A DNA stretch of 64,000 nt from Desulfolutivibrio sulfodismutans DSM 3696 (lineage in GTDB: Bacteria > Desulfobacterota > Desulfovibrionia > Desulfovibrionales > Desulfovibrionaceae), in the NCBI RefSeq assembly GCF_013376455.1, contig NZ_CP045504.1, positions 2,563,001 to 2,627,000 on the forward strand, in the 5' to 3' direction. The translations under genes were made by a program, and so were the position numbers. Of this stretch, positions 43,155 to 54,500 are shown piece after piece (the first letter of the stretch is position 1; each line of letters opens with the position of its first letter). The notes below the pieces were generated by a model. The model saw only the letters and a list, made by a program, of their open reading frames with translations, was not told where the DNA came from and searched no databases.

Positions 43155-46100
43155 CTACCTCAAAATCCGCGCAAAGATTTCGCCGGACACCTGCCCATCA
43201 TCGCTGAAGATTTCCGGTTCAGGAAATACCGGATTCCCTGGCGACCATAGCTCCACGCTATCCGAGTGCTGATCGTAAAAGCCTGGATCGGTCGTGACCC
43301 GCACCTTTTCATCCATGCCCGGCTGGCCGTAAATAAAATCCTTTACTCCGTAGGCAGACGCTTCTGCCCCCGGCGGCAACATGGCACCTCTCTCGAGAAT
43401 CCGGCCAAGGTCGGGCAGGCCATAAAGGGGTGCTGGCCGCTCGGGCATCTCAAGATCTTCCTGAGCGGCCGCATCCAGGTCGAAACCGCTTTCTTCCGCC
43501 TGCTTAAGCTCAAAGGCCATATCCTGGAGATGTTGATCGGTGGATCGCCGACGATCACCGCCTTCGCCAAGCACCAAATCCTGAATCGTCTTTGGCAACC
43601 TCGACAATATGGGTTGCAGGCGTCCGACAAACTTCTGAAATAGGCCAATTCGCTCCCGCAGGGCCGTGTAAACATCCGCTTCCACCGTATCGCTGTAATG
43701 CAAATTGACGATCCGGATGACGGGATTTTCCTGGCCGAGGCGGTCGATTCGGCCGATGCGCTGCTCGACGCGCATGGGGTTCCAGGGCATGTCGTAATTG
43801 ATGAGCGCCCCACAGAATTGGAAGTTCAACCCTTCCGCCGCCGCATCCGTGCAAAGCAGAATTTCGGCCTTGCCTTCCTTGAATAGCTTTTTGGTCTGGT
43901 CCCGGGAAATCGCCATCCAGCTTCCGGTCGATGACAGTTGCTCGCCCCCCCTGCCGGAGAAGCAGAGGACCGTCTGCCCAAAACTCTTGCCCAGCGCCTC
44001 CCGCAAGAAATCCATGGTATCCGTATACTGCGTGAAGACCATGACCTGCCGATATCCCGCCTCCCGTAATGCCTCAATGGTCTCACGCAATGCACCTGCC
44101 TTGGTATCCTGTCCCAGCCGGTGAATCTGGTCGAGGAGCATCCGGATTTCGTCTTTTTCCTCCAATACCAACGCGTCACGCTCCAGAGTTGAGGCCTCTT
44201 CGACATCCATGGCTTCATCATCGGCCCCATCTTCGGGTATATCCTCCTCCAGGGCGAGAAGCCGAGCTTGAAGCGGCTGCGTTTGCTCCAGGCGGGCCAG
44301 CCGGGACTCAAGCGTATGATCCAGGGCGTGGAAGCTGCTGGCCAACCTGCGGCGATAGATGGTCATCACAAAGCCAACAGCATTTTTCCGCCCAGCCTCG
44401 GCGTTATTGTAGGTGCTTGATATATAGTTCTCCACGGCCTCGTAGGCTTGCCGTTCGGGCGGGGTAAGCTCGACAAACCGGTCCTCAACCTGACGGGTGG
44501 CAATGGGGACACCGAGTAACCCCTTTGCCTGATACTTTCGGAGCAATTCTCGCGTATGGCGGGAGATGAGACGAGAAACCGGGGTATTTGCCCGGAGAAT
44601 CTGGATGGCAATTTTGCGGTCTTCTGTTTCGAGCTGCCGTAAGGGGATCGTTGCCGTGTCCCGAAGCGCTTTCAGAATTCTTCTGGCCCTGATTCCACTG
44701 CCCTTGGTAAATTTCCTGGCTGCCGCCTCGGTCATTTCTCCATACGCATCCTCGACAGCCTTAAAAAGCCCTGCCATGCGCACCATGTCGCCGTGAGTCG
44801 GCATGGGCTTGCCCACCAGATCAAAGAACTCCAGAAAGGCCTGGGAGGTCCATTTCGGGGGCAGGCCAAAAAGGTCGAGCAAATCCCACACTTCGACGGG
44901 TGAGACCTGCATGGGGGTAGCCGTTAGCAGGATAAGCCCCTGGGTGCGGTCTTTGAGCTGCTGCATCAATCCGAGCAGTTGATTCGGGCGGAAATCGTTG
45001 TGATTGAGGCCGCCGCCCTTGCGCCGGGCATGGTGGGCTTCATCCAGGACGACAAGGTTCCATGGTTCAGCCTCCTCGAGCAGTTCTATTTTCCGGTCCT
45101 GTCGGCGCATGAGGTGACTGGAGACAATCACGAACGGGGCTTTGTGCCAGTTCTTCCGGCTGACCCGCTCCTCGCGCGCGCCTTGCTGACCGGGCCAATG
45201 ATACCAATAGTATTTCTGCCCGTCGTATATCGGCCAGGACAGGTTGAATTTTTCCCGGAGTTCGATCTGCCATTGGCGCAGCACGGCTTTGGGAGCCATG
45301 ATCAAAATTCGTTTTGCCCGACCAGCCATCCAGCCCTGGCGCAGGAGTAACCCGGCTTGGATGGTTTTTCCAAGGCCCACCTCGTCGGCAATGAGGAGCT
45401 TTGGCGGCCAGTTGTGGTACATCCGTTCAAAGGCCCGTACCTGATGTGGCCATGGGGTGACGGCGCTGGTGGCCTCCCCGACCAGTTCCCCGCCTCCGGG
45501 CAGTGCCGGGGCATGACGAATATAGCTCCAAACAGCCCTCCTGGGGTCCGTGGAGGTGTCCGTTGGAGGCTGCGGCGAAGTCGTTTCGGCCGGGGTCAAT
45601 TCTTCTGGCATGTCCGTCTTGCCATAGTGCGCCGAGTCTTCCTGGATGGTCAGCAGCATGGGTAATTGGCCATCCTTGGGAGCAAACGTCAGGAGTTGTT
45701 GCCGCACGGCCTGGGGGACATCGATCACAACCGCACGCTTGGAGGTATTGGACCAAAGCTGGGCGAAACTTTTCTCCTCCTCGTCCACGTGGGCAGCCGT
45801 ACCGCCCCAAGAATTGAACACATGGAAGCTTTCCCAGTTTTGCCGCCAGCCGAAAGCCGTTTCATTGATGCTCCCGGAAAAAGCGACCCGATTTCCTTCC
45901 TCGTCTTCGATGACGCCGGTCTTCTCGTGGAATATCGCGTGCCCGGCGACAAGTCGGCGGTTTAAGTCGCACGGGACGGCCACTTTCACGTCCAGATGAC
46001 GGTTGGCCACCATCCAGGCCAGAAGTTCCATGGCCTGATAGATTGGCGGGCTGGTCGCCTCCAGCGGGCAAGCCAACAGTCTGGCTCCGATGGTGTCGCG

Positions 46101-46358
46101 CAGGGATTGACCTTTTTCGATGGCCTCCACTTCCTCTTGGTCCAAAGTACAGCCCACCACGAGGCGCATGCAGCCCTTGTTGCGCACGAGGCCTTCCATG
46201 CCGCGCGCAGCCAAAGCCAGGGCTTCCGCCCCAAAGAAACCTGTTGTGCGGTCATACCGCTTGGCCAAGCGCAAGGCCGGGATGTAAAAAAGCTCCAGGA
46301 GGTCGCCGTCTTCTGGGGAATATTTTGCCTTCCAGGCGATGTCCTTGAGCGTTTCCAT
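43155..46358 (-). CDS. Hma helicase: PLD-like nuclease plus SNF2 helicase
   Basis: 1,067 residues from ATG 46358, four bases after the methylase stop; the longer frame to 46499 is overlap only. Residues ~15-190 are a phospholipase-D-like nuclease domain (HEKTGVIEDEEG and FSGSINETAFGW). The SNF2/DEAH helicase follows: ADEVGLGKTIQAGLL (Walker A), VLDEAHHARR (motif II), LLTATPMQVSPVE (III), and in the C-terminal lobe FSGRGGEQL, CTDAAAEGLNFQF and QRIGRIDRLGQENPV (VI). With DUF1156 methylase and DUF499 ATPase it makes up the Helicase-Methylase-ATPase defence type, related in architecture to DISARM/BREX-like restriction. It should translocate on and cut non-self DNA; the mechanism is inferred. Confidence 0.9.
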   Translation of the reverse strand: METLKDIAWKAKYSPEDGDLLELFYIPALRLAKRYDRTTGFFGAEALALAARGMEGLVRNKGCMRLVVGCTLDQEEVEAIEKGQSLRDTIGARLLACPLEATSPPIYQAMELLAWMVANRHLDVKVAVPCDLNRRLVAGHAIFHEKTGVIEDEEGNRVAFSGSINETAFGWRQNWESFHVFNSWGGTAAHVDEEEKSFAQLWSNTSKRAVVIDVPQAVRQQLLTFAPKDGQLPMLLTIQEDSAHYGKTDMPEELTPAETTSPQPPTDTSTDPRRAVWSYIRHAPALPGGGELVGEATSAVTPWPHQVRAFERMYHNWPPKLLIADEVGLGKTIQAGLLLRQGWMAGRAKRILIMAPKAVLRQWQIELREKFNLSWPIYDGQKYYWYHWPGQQGAREERVSRKNWHKAPFVIVSSHLMRRQDRKIELLEEAEPWNLVVLDEAHHARRKGGGLNHNDFRPNQLLGLMQQLKDRTQGLILLTATPMQVSPVEVWDLLDLFGLPPKWTSQAFLEFFDLVGKPMPTHGDMVRMAGLFKAVEDAYGEMTEAAARKFTKGSGIRARRILKALRDTATIPLRQLETEDRKIAIQILRANTPVSRLISRHTRELLRKYQAKGLLGVPIATRQVEDRFVELTPPERQAYEAVENYISSTYNNAEAGRKNAVGFVMTIYRRRLASSFHALDHTLESRLARLEQTQPLQARLLALEEDIPEDGADDEAMDVEEASTLERDALVLEEKDEIRMLLDQIHRLGQDTKAGALRETIEALREAGYRQVMVFTQYTDTMDFLREALGKSFGQTVLCFSGRGGEQLSSTGSWMAISRDQTKKLFKEGKAEILLCTDAAAEGLNFQFCGALINYDMPWNPMRVEQRIGRIDRLGQENPVIRIVNLHYSDTVEADVYTALRERIGLFQKFVGRLQPILSRLPKTIQDLVLGEGGDRRRSTDQHLQDMAFELKQAEESGFDLDAAAQEDLEMPERPAPLYGLPDLGRILERGAMLPPGAEASAYGVKDFIYGQPGMDEKVRVTTDPGFYDQHSDSVELWSPGNPVFPEPEIFSDDGQVSGEIFARILR

Positions 46359-46362
46359 ATTG

Positions 46363-49299
46363 CTACTCGATTGGTAAATCGCCGCGCTTGAGCACGGGGA
46401 TGAGGGTGGTGAAGGCAAGCCGCCGCAGTTTCTCCAAGGCCTCGAAGTCGCTGGCTGGGGCCTCGGCGGTCTGAATGATCTTAGCTCCCTCGAATTCACG
46501 CGGCAGGGGGAGTACCTCTAATGCCGCCTCCAGGGCGGCCACAAACGACGGGTCTTTAAGCAGTCCGTTGTCTTCCACCATCTCTTTGGCGGCTTGCAAG
46601 GTTCTGGACCGGGCAGCATTGGCGGCATGGTGCAGGGCGTCGATCATGGCCCTCGAACCATCGGACGAACCAAGACGGCCCTTTTGGGCACGATCAGCAC
46701 TGTCCCAAAGGATCACGTCGCTGGCTTTTTTTTCGGCCAGGGTGCCGATGACATCCTTGTCCATATCCAAGCCGACAACCCGCGCCAGGCCCAAGGCTTC
46801 ATCGAAGGGAAACTGGCTGGCCCCGAAGGCGTCCCAAGCCAGGATGAACCATTCGGTGAGGGGGTCGAAATCCTTATTTCGTTGCGTGCTGATAATCTGC
46901 CCCAACCGCCATTGCTTCACCTCGCGGCGGGCTGCATCAAGCGCGTCTTCCGGCGTGGTCAGGTAAGGATCAAATGGCTCTTCCAAAAGCGCAAGCTGGG
47001 TATTGCGTTTCGGCTGCGGCTGTACCCGCGGTTGGCCGCGTTTCACCGGCCAGTGTCGGGAGAAAACTTCCAGGGCCGGACCGAAGCTCGACAGATAGAG
47101 GTCCACGCCCCGTATGCCTGCCTCCTGAAAGGAGGCGATGCGTTCCCGCACGGCCGAGGCCAATTTCGGTTCCAGGTCTTCCCAATAGACCGGCCCGGCA
47201 GCGTCCGCGTCGGGGCGTGGCCGACAGACCAGGAAGATGGTGGAGTTGGCGGCGGACTTGTCCTTGATGTGCAGCGAGCCTTCGGCCTCGGTGTTGATGG
47301 GCCAGGACGCGGTGATGACGAATCCGGCTTCCAACAGTCCCTTGGTCAGGGCGTCCCATGCGCCCGTCGCCTTGTGGGTAAACATTAGGGTCATGATGCC
47401 GTCGTCTTTGAGCACGCGGCGGCATTCGGCGAAGATGGCGGCCATGCGGTCGCGGTAGTCGCGGGAGGCCAGGGCCTTGGCGCCCTTTTGCCCTTTGTAT
47501 TTGGCCGGATTGGCCACGGCTTCGTTTTCCTTGTCGGTGAGGGTACGGCGGAAAAGCTCCGGGTAAACGTAGCCCGCCGTGCGTTTGAGCCAGATATAGA
47601 AGAAGTCGGACAACTCGGCGTACATGACGTTGTCGTAATACGGCGGGTCCATGACCACCACGTCGATGGAGCCGTCTTCCACATGGAACAGCGAATCGGC
47701 CGAGGAGCAGGTCACGGTTACGAGTGGGGGCGTGAAGGTCTCGCCGCCGAGCAGGGAGAGCTGGTTGGTCGTGGTCGCCTTCTTCCCTTGCGCGTCTGGC
47801 CGGGCCAGCGCCACCAGTTCCCTGACGCACTTAGCCGTCTGCTCGATGGCCCAGTCATAGCCCAGCCCGACGATAAGGGGGGCCATCTCGGAGTGAGACC
47901 AGCAGAAAGCAAAGTCGTGGCGATTGAATGTGTTGGCTACCACCTCCCGGGTTGGCATCCAGACGGACATGCGGGAGTTGTAGTTAAGCATTTTATCGAG
48001 GGATAGAGCCAAATACCCAAACGCCGCCTTGGTGATCTCGGAGAAGCCAGGCTTGGCCTGTTCTTCCACCAAAAGTTCGCGGAACACCTCTACACTGGTC
48101 CCATGGCCGAGGAGTTGGCGTGGGGAGAAGAGATCACGCCAATAATTCATCCCATAACGCTTCGGTTCCTCAGTTTTAAGGCCTTCGGGGATTGCTTCCG
48201 TAGGAACCAAGTCCAACGCCTCCCACTCCGGCAACTTTTCCTCCAGCTTGGCCCGGACCATGGCCGAGACGTCATCTTCCGGCCTTGGGGCACGGTATCC
48301 GCGTTCCCATTTCTCCCGGGTCTTGCCGGTCTTGGTCAGGGTCACAATCTTTTTTTTGTAGGCAACAGTGTAAAGCTGTTCACCCATGTCGCCAGCCTGG
48401 GCCTGCGTCTTGATCTCGTCCCCGGGGATGACCAGCCCGCAATCCGGAAATGGGCACTTGGCATCGCCCCGTGTGACCGTGCCTTCGGAGTGCTCCGCCG
48501 CCTTATAAACGATCTCGAACTGGCATATGCGGCCCGGCTTGGATGGCCCTTCGCCCACTTGAGGGAGCACCCGCACGCCCGTCCCGTCAGGAGCCAAACG
48601 CCAATTCGGGGAGAGCGGAACAAGGCCGCCGCAGTATGGGCAGGTGATGGTGCGCGCCCAGAGATAGCCCAAAACGATCGCATCAAAAGGTTCTGCAGGG
48701 AATATCCCTTCAAATTTGTTTTCAGCTTTTTTCAAAAATAACGCCGAGATGCGGTTAAAATCATCCAAAACGGCAGTCCCGAAGTTAAGCGGCCCTTCAA
48801 GAGTCTGCTTGAGTATCAGGACTGCAACCGGGTTGATGTCGTTTGCCATGGTGGCAAACCCAAGCCGCAGTGATTCAAATGGTATACTCCCGCCGCCAGC
48901 CGTAGGATCAAGCACGATAGGAATACCATCGACACTTTTACTCGTTTCATCTCGAAGCCACGCCATCTCAGGTTTACTGGGCAGATAGGAGAAGGCCCTC
49001 GAATAACCATAAGGGTCGAGACCAAGATCCTCACCAGTCTTTTTTGCCTTCTCAATGGCGATACGAGTTTTTACAGGATCGCCATGGATACCAAGTACCC
49101 GCATAAACATTTCATGGTCTGCGTCCTCGGGCAAAAGCGAAGCCAACACCGCTGCCCGCGAGGCAATCAAAGGACGGCGCGCCCACCAGACGTGCAGATA
49201 ATACGTGGGAGGCAACGCGGTCATGGAACGACGCTCGCGAACACTTTCTTCGCCAAGGGCGGCAATGGGCAGCCAGGACTCGATCAGGCGCTTGGACAT
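46363..49299 (-). CDS. Hma methylase: DUF1156 DNA methyltransferase
   Basis: 978 residues. The N-terminal DUF1156 block (RLIESWLPIAALGEESVRER, HVWWARRPLIASRA) is followed by the SAM-binding motif VLDPTAGGGSIPFESLRLGF, a zinc ribbon (CPYCGGLVP ... CPFPDCGLV) and the catalytic motif VVMDPPYYDNVMYAELSDFF. DPPY indicates an adenine-N6 or cytosine-N4 methylase. The length is usual for this family. It presumably marks self DNA in the Hma system. 160 bp separate it from the upstream AlbA_2 gene; this gap has two 17-18-bp direct repeats. Confidence 0.92.
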   Translation of the reverse strand: MSKRLIESWLPIAALGEESVRERRSMTALPPTYYLHVWWARRPLIASRAAVLASLLPEDADHEMFMRVLGIHGDPVKTRIAIEKAKKTGEDLGLDPYGYSRAFSYLPSKPEMAWLRDETSKSVDGIPIVLDPTAGGGSIPFESLRLGFATMANDINPVAVLILKQTLEGPLNFGTAVLDDFNRISALFLKKAENKFEGIFPAEPFDAIVLGYLWARTITCPYCGGLVPLSPNWRLAPDGTGVRVLPQVGEGPSKPGRICQFEIVYKAAEHSEGTVTRGDAKCPFPDCGLVIPGDEIKTQAQAGDMGEQLYTVAYKKKIVTLTKTGKTREKWERGYRAPRPEDDVSAMVRAKLEEKLPEWEALDLVPTEAIPEGLKTEEPKRYGMNYWRDLFSPRQLLGHGTSVEVFRELLVEEQAKPGFSEITKAAFGYLALSLDKMLNYNSRMSVWMPTREVVANTFNRHDFAFCWSHSEMAPLIVGLGYDWAIEQTAKCVRELVALARPDAQGKKATTTNQLSLLGGETFTPPLVTVTCSSADSLFHVEDGSIDVVVMDPPYYDNVMYAELSDFFYIWLKRTAGYVYPELFRRTLTDKENEAVANPAKYKGQKGAKALASRDYRDRMAAIFAECRRVLKDDGIMTLMFTHKATGAWDALTKGLLEAGFVITASWPINTEAEGSLHIKDKSAANSTIFLVCRPRPDADAAGPVYWEDLEPKLASAVRERIASFQEAGIRGVDLYLSSFGPALEVFSRHWPVKRGQPRVQPQPKRNTQLALLEEPFDPYLTTPEDALDAARREVKQWRLGQIISTQRNKDFDPLTEWFILAWDAFGASQFPFDEALGLARVVGLDMDKDVIGTLAEKKASDVILWDSADRAQKGRLGSSDGSRAMIDALHHAANAARSRTLQAAKEMVEDNGLLKDPSFVAALEAALEVLPLPREFEGAKIIQTAEAPASDFEALEKLRRLAFTTLIPVLKRGDLPIE

Positions 49300-49352
49300 G
49301 AAATCTTTCCCTTTATTGCGAGCGGCCTTCCACCGGCTGCCAGCTCCCTGGA

Positions 49353-49456
49353 TTTACCCCGGAATTAACCAATCGGTAATTCTGCTTTGCCAATAAAAAC
49401 AAATGATACATGCTGGTTCCGGGTCTTTCTGGTAAATATTTACCCGGAATTAACCG
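49353..49456. repeat. Direct repeat pair in the Hma intergenic gap
   Basis: TTTACCCCGGAATTAACC (49353-49370) and TTTACCCGGAATTAACC (ending about 49456), in the 160-bp gap between the AlbA_2 gene and the methylase. They could be operator half-sites for an internal promoter, or scars from insertion of the interposed gene. Confidence 0.45.
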
Positions 49457-49459
49457 GAC

Positions 49460-51076
49460 TTAACCATCATTCCCAACCAAATGGTACCACCGGGCTCCCT
49501 TGGTTTTCCCTATCACCCGGGCTTGGCCGCGCCGCTTCAATTCTTCCAGATAACTGGAGAGCATCCGGGGCTTGACATGCGGGAGCACGGGCTGCAACTC
49601 GGCCAGAACACAGCCTTTCCCCCCGCAGGAACGGAGGTGGTTGCGCACGAGGAAGAGGTTGGTCTCCCGGTCCAAGCCGCGCTTGCGGGTATGCACCCCG
49701 GCCTCGCCCCGCATCTCATAGTAGCGACGGGCGAAAATAAATTTGCGCCCAACCCGCTCCAATATCCCCTGATCGACAAGCCCGTTGGCCCGTCCCCTAA
49801 AATCTTTGGGAATCTCCTGCTCCTGGCTCACGAAATGGAGCACGGCGAAATCCATGGCGCTAAACGTCCGGTAGCGCTCCGCCCCGACCTCCTCCAGAAA
49901 GCGAAGGAGCGCCGGATCGTGAATGGTCCCCGGCAACCGGACATAGACATGGTGCTCGTCGGTGCGGGAATAGTCGGGCGGCATCTTGCCGTCCAGGATG
50001 GCCAACCGCCACATGCGGTCAACACCCTGGCCGGAACGTTCAATCAGGTCCGCCTTTTCAAGGGCCTCAGCGATAAGCCGGTTGCGCCAAGCCCGCTTGA
50101 AGAGCATGTTTTCGATGGTGACGCCCGGCAGCAATCCCCCAGGGCTCTCAACTTCGATCAACCCGGGAAATTGGCGGACAAAGATGGACTCCCGATAGCG
50201 ATAATCCCTATGGCAGACGCCGTTGAGCAGGGCTTCGCGGATAACTTCCTCACGAAACGAGGGGATGTCGCGCCGCACCAAGCCCATCTGGTAGGGGTGG
50301 ACTTCGTTGCGCAGATTCACCAGCGCCCAAAGCCGATTAACGTAGAGGAACAGCCCTTCCCGGAAGGACTCTCGGACAGCGGGATCAATGTCACCTTCCG
50401 CGTGCCGGTACTCGAAAATGATCTCGGCATCCGCCACATGCCGACTGAGGCTTTTGGCTGTTCCCAAAAGGATCAAAGCCGCCCGGGTCACGCCGCTGTC
50501 GACCAACAGTTCCGCATCCTCAAGGAGTTGCTGGTCGGGCAAATCTAGGAGATGCGGCCGGTTCGATTGCCGCGCCCAAAGCTGGCGGAAGGTCTCAATG
50601 GCTTGTGGGGACAAATCAGCCAGAGTCACTTCGGAACAAATTTCCGCCGAAAAATCCGGGACGCTCTCCGCAAAGATAGCTTGCAACCGGTCAGGAGTCA
50701 TGGGGACAAGGCTGCTGCCCCGGCGCATCAAGTACTGCCCGTCGGATTCCAAAGGCGTTCCAATGGGCCGCGAAGGGACCAAAAAAATGAGCACCCGAGA
50801 ACCTGTGCTCAAGTCTTCGACAATCTCAACATTGAGGCGCGTGGCCTGATAAATGGCGTTGCGAGCGTCATCCAGGTCGCCAAACGCCGTAGTCCCAACG
50901 ACTTGCCGGGGCATGGCGTCAGCCACGCCGAGCACGAGCTTCCCGCCTCTTTCATTGGCCAGGGCGATGCAATATCGAAAAAGATCCTTCCTCTCTAACC
51001 CGCGTTTCGCTTCTTTGAACTCGACAGTGGCCCCTTCCGCGGCCGCCAAAAGACTAGCAAGTAATTCTGAGACCAT
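49460..51076 (-). CDS. AlbA_2/Schlafen-type ATP-binding protein inside the Hma operon
   Basis: 538 residues. The N-terminal AlbA_2 (Schlafen AAA_4) domain: EGATVEFKEAKRGLERKDLF, CIALANERGGKLVLGV. A C-terminal HATPase-like segment (REEVIREALLNGVCHRDY, RQFPGLIEVESPGGLLPG, IERSGQGVDRMWRL) is followed by a winged-helix end. Related proteins are called putative transcriptional regulators or DNA-binding ATPases; Schlafen-like domains also occur as RNases in defence. It lies between the 158-residue gene and the methylase, so it is co-transcribed with Hma. It could be an embedded, independent defence module or an Hma regulator. Confidence 0.85.
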   Translation of the reverse strand: MVSELLASLLAAAEGATVEFKEAKRGLERKDLFRYCIALANERGGKLVLGVADAMPRQVVGTTAFGDLDDARNAIYQATRLNVEIVEDLSTGSRVLIFLVPSRPIGTPLESDGQYLMRRGSSLVPMTPDRLQAIFAESVPDFSAEICSEVTLADLSPQAIETFRQLWARQSNRPHLLDLPDQQLLEDAELLVDSGVTRAALILLGTAKSLSRHVADAEIIFEYRHAEGDIDPAVRESFREGLFLYVNRLWALVNLRNEVHPYQMGLVRRDIPSFREEVIREALLNGVCHRDYRYRESIFVRQFPGLIEVESPGGLLPGVTIENMLFKRAWRNRLIAEALEKADLIERSGQGVDRMWRLAILDGKMPPDYSRTDEHHVYVRLPGTIHDPALLRFLEEVGAERYRTFSAMDFAVLHFVSQEQEIPKDFRGRANGLVDQGILERVGRKFIFARRYYEMRGEAGVHTRKRGLDRETNLFLVRNHLRSCGGKGCVLAELQPVLPHVKPRMLSSYLEELKRRGQARVIGKTKGARWYHLVGNDG

Positions 51077-51091
51077 GATAGCCGCCAGCCT

Positions 51092-51568
51092 TTACTGGCC
51101 CTTGGGTTCGGTCAGTAAAATCCGCAGCGCCATAAGTACACGGCGGGGATTCTTGCGGTGCATGGCCATGCCCAGCCAGTAGGAGGCCTCTTCCTGTGCC
51201 ATGGCTTCGACGCCCTCAGCCACGGCTCGCATGTTGTCGCGGTTGCGCATGGGAGCCAGCACACGAAAGAGCAGGCCCAGATTCAGCGCCATATTTTCAT
51301 CCAACGGGAAACGCTTCACCCCGGCCAGAGCGATGCCGCCCAGGCCGATCCCGGCCTTTCCCAGGCGGCGTAGGATGCGATGCTCGACAAGAGAAAGGTT
51401 GCGGCCACCAAGCCCCGCGATCCGGACTGGCGCGGCAATATTCGGGGTACTGGGCGACGGTACCTGCCAGACATCAAGGTCAAGGCCGAGCGCAGGACGT
51501 TGCCGAGCCCGCAACTCATACTGCGGGACCGTCTGGGGAGAACCCGTATCTGGGATTTTCTTAGGCAT
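51092..51568 (-). CDS. Small conserved Hma-associated protein
   Basis: 158 residues, overlapping the ATPase stop by 8 bp and so translationally coupled. Features: YELRARQRPALGLDLDVWQV, VRIAGLGGRNLSLVEHRILR, a helical C-terminus with LGLLFRVLAPMRNRDNMRAV, ending KNPRRVLMALRILLTEPKGQ. Small proteins of this size and place accompany DUF499/DUF1156 loci (DUF7680/DUF3780-like); I cannot say which family number. Function unknown; a subunit of the ATPase complex is a reasonable guess. Confidence 0.7.
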   Translation of the reverse strand: MPKKIPDTGSPQTVPQYELRARQRPALGLDLDVWQVPSPSTPNIAAPVRIAGLGGRNLSLVEHRILRRLGKAGIGLGGIALAGVKRFPLDENMALNLGLLFRVLAPMRNRDNMRAVAEGVEAMAQEEASYWLGMAMHRKNPRRVLMALRILLTEPKGQ

Positions 51569-54500
51569 CCGCGTTTTTCACTTTGACCTGGGCCAGCACA
51601 TATGCGGCACCAGCCCCAAATTTACACAATTTTTCGGAGAACGCCTCCGGCTCGCCACCGTCGAGACCAAGACCATCCTCGAAGGTCAGGGAAAATTCAA
51701 CCGTCATGTTTTTCTCATTGGCGGCACGCAGCTGTGGGTCCAAGAACTCTTTCACCGGCGCGGCGTCGGCGATGAGACCGTTAAATTCGACCACCAGGGA
51801 GCTGCCATCGGTCGTCTCATACTCGCCCTGGATGGAAACCTTCTTCCTGGCCTTTTGAACCGCGTTGACCGGCCCAAAAAGCTTAAACCCCTCGCTGGCA
51901 TCATAGACGCGAATCCGTAAGGACTCCAAGGCCTGCACATTGGCGCTCCGGGCTTTTTCCCAGAGCAAGGTCAGTGCTTCCTTAAGAACGCCCTCGGTCT
52001 CGAAATGCTTCGGAAAAACCGGAACCTCCGGTTGGGCAGTCCCTTTGTCCGGAGTGTCCCCGCCACCGTCAGTACCTGTTTCTCCCGTTGGGGGCTCTTG
52101 CTCTGTCGGCTGGATTGGCGGGGGCGTAGGCTTTGGCTCGGGCTTTGGCCAAATCAAATTCTCCCGGGCATATGCGGTTGTAAAGACGAAAGATTGTTCA
52201 TCAATCCGGAGTTGCGGCGGCGGGCCACCCTTCCCCCAGACGAGTTCGCCGCTTTGATAGACATACTCGCCAAGCTCGACACCTTGCCGGATGCCCCGAA
52301 TAAAAACATCATCACCAACAAGCATGGGCAGCGTGGGGTTGCGGCGAAATTCATCCCGGAACTTTGCCGTGCTGATTCGCCCGGATCGAAGGCTGGTCCG
52401 ATCACGCATATAACTGGCGGAATCCGGCTGGTCTTCGGCAAGCCGAAGCTTTTTCATATCGTGCAGAACACGACTGACCTGACGCTGACCATCGCCTGGG
52501 TTCGCCCCTGCGTTTTGCACGTCAATGACCGTATATGCCAAATCGATATCAGCCCCCTCAACCCGATTTTTTGACGGGTAAAAGACGTGGCGATAGGCTT
52601 GCTGGATGGAAACAGCGAGTTCCTGCTCGCTTCTTTGAAACCACTCTTGAAGCTGCGACTGCTGATGCCCTGCCAATGATTGCAGTCGTTCAGGCTGCCG
52701 CAACGCGTCCAAAGCCAGGCGGCGCATCATCTTCTGGCGCATTTCGTCCCGCTTGGAGGCATCCACTATAAGAAAAACCAAATTATTTTGATTGCTGCGA
52801 AATTCTCCGCTACTCCCGCGTTCCTTGTAGAGTTTGCGCACCAATTCAGGGAGATTGACCTGATCCGGACGAATCTCCGTGGCGTCGTAACTCAAGATGG
52901 CCAGATAAGGGTGACCGTCCCCAGCATCATCAGGAACCTCGCTGGGCATGCTCGGAAACAAGATGGAATGGAACGTCATTCCACCGAAAATCTCCCGAAT
53001 CCGGTCGTTTAGCTGGGCTCGAGTTTCGCCCTTGTCAACATGCTTTTCCTGCCGTCGCACCATCTGGTTCAGGTTCGCCTCGGTCAGAAACCGCAGCGGC
53101 GAATGCGGCTTGTCATCGAGGAATTCCGAATCCTGTTGGAACCGACGGATGGCATCCTCAATAAACCCGATGTCCAGACCAGGGGCGACAATCGCCGCCT
53201 TAACCTCGCCGGGCTCTGCCCCTTTGAGGTTTTCGTTAAATGCGAAGGTATGCAGGATAATCGTTCTGGCCACGTAGGAGGCATAGGGCGGAAGGCCCGC
53301 ATAGTGTTTCTTATCAATCTCTTGGGCCAGAGCGGGTTGAGCCCCCTCCTTGGCGGCCACATCGGCGTTGAGTGCCGGGACAAACGCCTGAAGAGAAAGT
53401 CGCGTCACGAGTTCCTGGCGAATGGGTTCATATGAGGGATCAACGTGATGCACATGTACGGCCAAGGCTTCACTTGGTTTTGTCCGCCATAGCGAACAGA
53501 CCGTCCGGGCCAAGAGCCGAAGCATGCCACGCACACGTTGAAAATTTTCCAGGGTCGAAGTCTTTTCCTTTAAAGTCTCAATCAGGTCAGGGTGGAACGG
53601 GTATCCATAGAGAAATGCTTCAACCTTTTTATCTAGAAAACCCGCCCCGGGAAGTTTGTCGCGGTTTTGGGTCCAAACCCGGTGATAGCTCTCCACGACA
53701 TTTCGCCCTTGCTCGTCATCAATAGATGCGAAGAGCCGCCGCCGTAAGACCTGAACGGTCTCATCATCTTCGGTGGGGTTAAGGAGAGTCGCCTTCCTGG
53801 CCGAGACGCTTTCCAGTTCGCTCATTTTTCGAGCAATATAATCATTTTCAGGGCTATAGGCATCAGAAGCCCCGTCCTTGCCGATGGCCAGCGTATATAC
53901 AACGGCGGCATTGGGCGAAGACTCCACGGCCTTGAACAGCGCCGTCAGGAATGGGGTTAGCTGTTCGCCCACTTCCCTTTGCCTGCCAGCCCAGACCTTA
54001 CGAAGATAAACGGAAAGCTCATCCAACAAGATTAGCGTGGGTGCTCCGCCAAAAAGCTCACGAATCGTCTCGGCACCGGGCGCTTGGCCCGCCGTGTCGC
54101 TTTGCCGGAGCTTTTCGAATCCCTCATACCCGCCCAGGGCGTAAGCCAATTCTCCCCACGGGGTATGGGCGCGAATACCTCCCCCCATGGACCGACCATT
54201 GGCCGGATCAGCGTTTTCACCGTCAAAGGCCGCGATGCGAACCTCATCCTTGGGAAGATGCTGCGGATCGATGAATTCGGCGATATTCGGAACGCTATGA
54301 ACGCCACGTGCCAAATGGGCTAGGGCAATGAGGGCATGCGTTTTGCCGCCGCCGTAGTTGGTATCCAGACGAAAAATTGAAGCCACACCCTCCGTCTGTT
54401 CGCACAGGCGCATGCTGACGTTCCAGAGGAGATTCTTGAGCCCCCGCGTCGGGTGCGTATTGGCAAAGAAAAGTCGTGGGTCTTGGTAGTCAGGGGGAGC